Positions 38,163 through 40,413 of a stretch of DNA of 40,413 bases are shown here, piece by piece. Position numbers and translations under genes: made by a program. Source of the stretch: Actinomycetota bacterium (GTDB taxonomy: Bacteria > Actinomycetota > AC-67); assembly GCA_020201525.1 (NCBI GenBank), contig JAIVGO010000015.1, positions 1 through 40,413 of the forward strand, written 5' to 3'. The notes beneath the pieces are model-generated. The model was not told the DNA's origin, searched no databases, and worked only from the letters and a program-made list of their open reading frames with translations. Numbering within the stretch: position 1 is the stretch's first letter; the number at the start of each line of letters is the position of its first letter.

Positions 38163-39631
38163 GGCGCCGCCCAGCCGCGGGAACGCTCGACGGCGCGTTT
38201 CCAGCCTTCATAGCCGGCGGGATCGGCCGGCCGCGGAATGAACTCCTTGTCGATCTTCCAGGTCTGCGCGATCTCGGTCGTGCTCGACCACACGCCTTCG
38301 GCGAGGCCGGCGAGGAACGCGGCGCCGAGCGCCGTCGTCTCTTGGGCCACGGGGCGCTTCACCGTCACGCCGAGCTGATCGGCCTGGAACTGGCAGAGGA
38401 GATCCATCGCGGACGCCCCGCCGTCGACGCGCAGATCGGCGGGCGTGACGTTCGCGTTCGACGCCATCGCTTCGACGACGTCGCGCGTCTGGTATGCCAT
38501 CGATTCGACCGTGGCACGGGCGAGATGCGCCTTCGTCGTGCCGCGCGTCAGGCCGACGATCGTGCCGCGCGCGTATGGATCCCAATACGGCGAGCCGAGT
38601 CCGGTGAGCGCCGGCACGAAGTACACGCCGTCCGTATCGCGAACCGTGCGCGCGAGAGGCTCGGCTTCTTTGGCGGCGTTAATGATCTGGAGCCCGTCGC
38701 GCAGCCACTGGACGGCAGCGCCGGTGACGAAGATGGATCCTTCGAGGGCGTACACGACCTCGTCGCCGATTCCCCACGCGAGCGTCACCAGGAGACCTTG
38801 CGGAACGGGCGGTGGTTTCTCACCCGCATTCATCAGCACGAAGGAGCCGGTGCCGTACGTGTTTTTCGCCATGCCCGTTTCGAAGCACGCCTGACCGAAG
38901 AGTGCGGCTTGTTGGTCGCCGGCGATGCCGGCCACCGGGATCGCTGCATTGAGAAAATGTTTCGGGTCCGTGACGCCGAAGCGGCCGCTGCTCGGCAGGA
39001 CCTCCGGCAGCATGGACCGGTCAATGTCGAAAATACCGAGGAGCTCCGGCGACCAGTCACGCGCTTGGATGTCGTACAGCAACGTGCGCGAGGCATTCGA
39101 ATAATCCGTCGCGTGACGGCCGCCCGTCATGCGCGCCAGCACCCACGAGTCGACGGTTCCGAACGCGAGTTCCTTTTTGCGAGAGCGAAGGCCGTCCACG
39201 TTCTTCAGCATCCATTCGACCTTCGTAGCGCTGAAGTACGAATCGAGCACGAGCCCGGTCGTGTGACGGACGAGCGGCTCGATGTGCGGGCGGAGCTCGT
39301 CACAGCGCTCCGCCGTGCGGCGGTCTTGCCACACGATCGCGTTGTGTACGGGCTGCAGCGTCGCGCGGTCCCACACCACGGTGGTCTCGCGCTGATTCGT
39401 AATCCCGATCGCTGTGACGTCGCGAGCCACGAGATTCGCGTTTTGCAGCGCCTCTCGGCACGCATCGAGCGTCGCGCGCCAAATGTCCTCCGGATCGTGC
39501 TCGACCCATCCCGGTCGCGGAAACTTTTGCGGGAACTCGCGATAGCCGCGAGCAGCAATCGTCGCGTCGTCCTTGACGACGAGTGCTGTGACGCCGGTCG
39601 TTCCTGCATCGATACCGAGAATGTGCGGCAT
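38159..39631 (-). CDS. glpK: Glycerol kinase
   Basis: 490 residues, close to the usual 500. ILGIDAGTTGVTALVV is the first FGGY nucleotide strand, AIGITNQRETTVVWDRATLQPVHNAIVWQDRRTAERC the glycerol-kinase signature, ATDYSNASRTLLYDIQARDW and GIAGDQQAALFGQACFETGMAKNTYGTGSFVLMN the central active-site blocks, and LRVDGGASAMDLLCQFQADQLGVTV the adenine pocket. ATP-dependent phosphorylation of glycerol to glycerol 3-phosphate is expected; the GTGSFVLMN block is typical of true GlpK rather than other FGGY kinases. No glpF or glpD is near. Upstream of it a GGAGGcaaaCCTCC hairpin sits in the divergent leader. Convergent with the acyltransferase gene, which uses the kinase's product after further steps. 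Confidence 0.95.
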   Translation of the reverse strand: MPHILGIDAGTTGVTALVVKDDATIAARGYREFPQKFPRPGWVEHDPEDIWRATLDACREALQNANLVARDVTAIGITNQRETTVVWDRATLQPVHNAIVWQDRRTAERCDELRPHIEPLVRHTTGLVLDSYFSATKVEWMLKNVDGLRSRKKELAFGTVDSWVLARMTGGRHATDYSNASRTLLYDIQARDWSPELLGIFDIDRSMLPEVLPSSGRFGVTDPKHFLNAAIPVAGIAGDQQAALFGQACFETGMAKNTYGTGSFVLMNAGEKPPPVPQGLLVTLAWGIGDEVVYALEGSIFVTGAAVQWLRDGLQIINAAKEAEPLARTVRDTDGVYFVPALTGLGSPYWDPYARGTIVGLTRGTTKAHLARATVESMAYQTRDVVEAMASNANVTPADLRVDGGASAMDLLCQFQADQLGVTVKRPVAQETTALGAAFLAGLAEGVWSSTTEIAQTWKIDKEFIPRPADPAGYEGWKRAVERSRGWAAP

Positions 39632-39660
39632 GAGCGACAGGGTCGCCCACCGGCGGGCGC

Positions 39661-39674
39661 GGAGGCAAACCTCC
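39661..39674. other. Hairpin in the divergent glpK / TPP-enzyme intergenic region
   Basis: GGAGG-caaa-CCTCC is a perfect 5-bp stem with a 4-nt loop, lying 30 nt upstream of the glycerol kinase start. It may fold in the leader of the minus-strand mRNA or be a small binding site. No riboswitch is recognisable. Confidence 0.35.
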
Positions 39675-39686
39675 AGGAGCCCCCGC

Positions 39687-39692
39687 TATCCT
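39687..39692 (+). promoter_or_regulatory. Probable -10 (TATCCT) for a leaderless mRNA
   Basis: TATCCT ends 6 nt before the ATG at 39699, and no ribosome site lies between. It has the same spacing as the promoters at 28263, 34561 (minus) and 14220 (minus). Confidence 0.5.
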
Positions 39693-39698
39693 GCGGCC

Positions 39699-40413
39699 AT
39701 GGCGGCCACAGCACGGGGGAGCGGCACTGCTGCCGGCGTCCTCGTTTCCTATTTGGAATCGATCGGCGTCGAGGTGATATTCGGTATCGCCGGCGTCCAC
39801 AATCTCGCGATCTTCGACGCTTTGCGCACGTCGTCGATTCGCACGATCGTCACGAGACACGAACAGAGCGCCGCCTACGGGGCGGATGGCTATGCGCGCG
39901 TTACCGGCAAGCTCGGCGTGTGCATCGTGACGACGGGCCCCGGTGTGGCCAACACCGCCGCGGCCATCGGCGAAGCGCGCGCCTCGCGGTCGCCGGTTCT
40001 CGAAATCGCAACCCAAATCGATTCGCGCGCGCTGGCGGGTAAGTCGGGCCGGGGATCTCTTCACGAAAGTCCCGATCAGCTCGCACTCATGGGCGCGGTC
40101 ACGGTGTCGGCGTCGCGCGCGCGGACGGCTTCGGAGATCGTTCCGGCAATCGCGCGCGCCGTCCGGGCGGCATTTTCCGGGCGGCGCGGTCCGGTCTTCG
40201 TCGAGATCCCGTACGACTTGCTGGAGCAACAGCTCCCGAAGGCCGCGACGTCGCCCCGGCTGCCCTTGCCGCGCAAAGCGCCGGATGATGCAACCATTAC
40301 CAAAGCAGTCTCGCTGCTGTCGCGTGCGCGCAGGCCGGTGATTTGGGCGGGCGGGGGTGTGATCGCGTCGGGCGGGTCTGATGCGCTCGTGCAGGTGGCG
40401 GAAGCACTTGATG
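39699..40413 (+). CDS. Thiamine-diphosphate-dependent enzyme (acetolactate-synthase-like), 3' end outside window
   Basis: The first 238 residues are visible and the gene continues past the window edge. GVLVSYLESIGVEVIFGIAGVHNLAIFDAL is the start of the N-terminal Pyr domain, RHEQSAAYGADGYARVTGKLGVCIVTTGPGVANT holds the catalytic Glu (E55), and PVLEIATQID, GRGSLHESPDQLALMGAVTVSASRA and GPVFVEIPYDLLEQ follow, then the start of the central domain (ARRPVIWAGGGV). It belongs to the acetolactate synthase / benzoylformate or oxalyl-CoA decarboxylase group. FGIAGVHN replaces the FGxPG of true acetolactate synthases, which argues against the biosynthetic enzyme. The gene appears to have its own leaderless promoter and is divergent from glycerol kinase. 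Substrate cannot be read. Confidence 0.9.
   Translation, partial: MAATARGSGTAAGVLVSYLESIGVEVIFGIAGVHNLAIFDALRTSSIRTIVTRHEQSAAYGADGYARVTGKLGVCIVTTGPGVANTAAAIGEARASRSPVLEIATQIDSRALAGKSGRGSLHESPDQLALMGAVTVSASRARTASEIVPAIARAVRAAFSGRRGPVFVEIPYDLLEQQLPKAATSPRLPLPRKAPDDATITKAVSLLSRARRPVIWAGGGVIASGGSDALVQVAEALD

Noticed and set aside
38342..40042. Long plus-strand open frame of about 566 codons
   Set aside because: It is antisense to glycerol kinase and overlaps the TPP enzyme in another frame; both real genes have full motifs. Long antisense frames are expected at this GC content.
1..40413. tRNA or rRNA genes, CRISPR arrays, transposases, integrases or prophage genes
   Set aside because: I looked for regularly spaced repeats, cloverleaf-like segments and transposase or integrase motifs on both strands and saw none; short RNAs without strong sequence marks could still be missed by eye.

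Overview
This 40.4 kb window of GC-rich DNA (roughly two-thirds G+C by eye) looks like chromosome from an uncultured or little-studied member of the Actinomycetota. The evidence is a luciferase-like F420-type oxidoreductase, an LPxTG cell-wall sorting signal, an MpaB-type (DUF2236) oxygenase, an ArsA/Get3-like ATPase beside SRPBCC proteins, and many start codons that sit only 6-9 nt downstream of a TAnnnT hexamer, as in leaderless actinobacterial transcripts. The class cannot be fixed by reading. There are no rRNA or tRNA genes, CRISPR arrays, transposases or phage genes. Both ends cut through genes.

Layout. 1-4.7 kb: a secreted/surface-protein patch, with two paralogous proteins of carboxypeptidase-regulatory-like repeats plus a CARDB-like domain, a small secreted protein of unknown function, and a secreted RCC1-repeat protein. 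4.7-6.1 kb: a mostly non-coding island holding a FitA/VapB-VapC toxin-antitoxin pair between two near-identical 20-bp direct repeats. 6.1-10.6 kb: a secreted neutral-ceramidase-like enzyme followed 16 nt later by a long-chain acyl-CoA synthetase. 10.6-14.2 kb (minus): an LPxTG-anchored M28 peptidase with Asp-box repeats and an MpaB-like oxygenase. 14.3-19.2 kb (plus): a putative 2-oxoglutarate/Fe(II) dioxygenase, a DUF4399-like secreted protein, a HIT hydrolase, the F420-type oxidoreductase, a sugar-nucleotide epimerase and an AbiEi/DUF559 protein. 19.2-22.5 kb (minus): a sigma-70 family factor and a DUF255 thioredoxin-domain protein. 22.6-28.2 kb: a UbiA prenyltransferase, DUF309, then an SRPBCC / zinc-ribbon membrane protein / SRPBCC / ArsA-like ATPase / small Cys-rich protein / ROK array, in which the ROK gene is broken. 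28.3-32.3 kb: a cyclic-2,3-diphosphoglycerate-synthetase-like GTPase, carbamate kinase, and EtfB-EtfA. 32.3-34.6 kb (minus): a ClC-CBS chloride transporter overlapping a MarR regulator, with a perfect 10-5-10 palindrome over the ClC start. 34.7-37.3 kb (minus): a four-gene chain of hydrolase, DUF2007-like, LOR/SDH (TIGR00300-type) and glyoxalase. 37.5-40.4 kb: a 1-acylglycerol-3-phosphate acyltransferase, glycerol kinase (minus), and the start of a thiamine-diphosphate enzyme.

Functional themes. Lipid and glycerolipid turnover recurs (ceramidase plus acyl-CoA synthetase, esterase, acyltransferase, glycerol kinase, ETF). A possible amino-acid/carbamoyl-phosphate theme links carbamate kinase, the GTPase and the LOR/SDH protein. 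No single locus is plainly a new defence or biosynthetic system. The observations most worth following up are the MarR/ClC autoregulation site, the uncharacterised dioxygenase candidate, the ceramidase-ligase pair, the broken ROK gene, and the window-wide leaderless promoter pattern.
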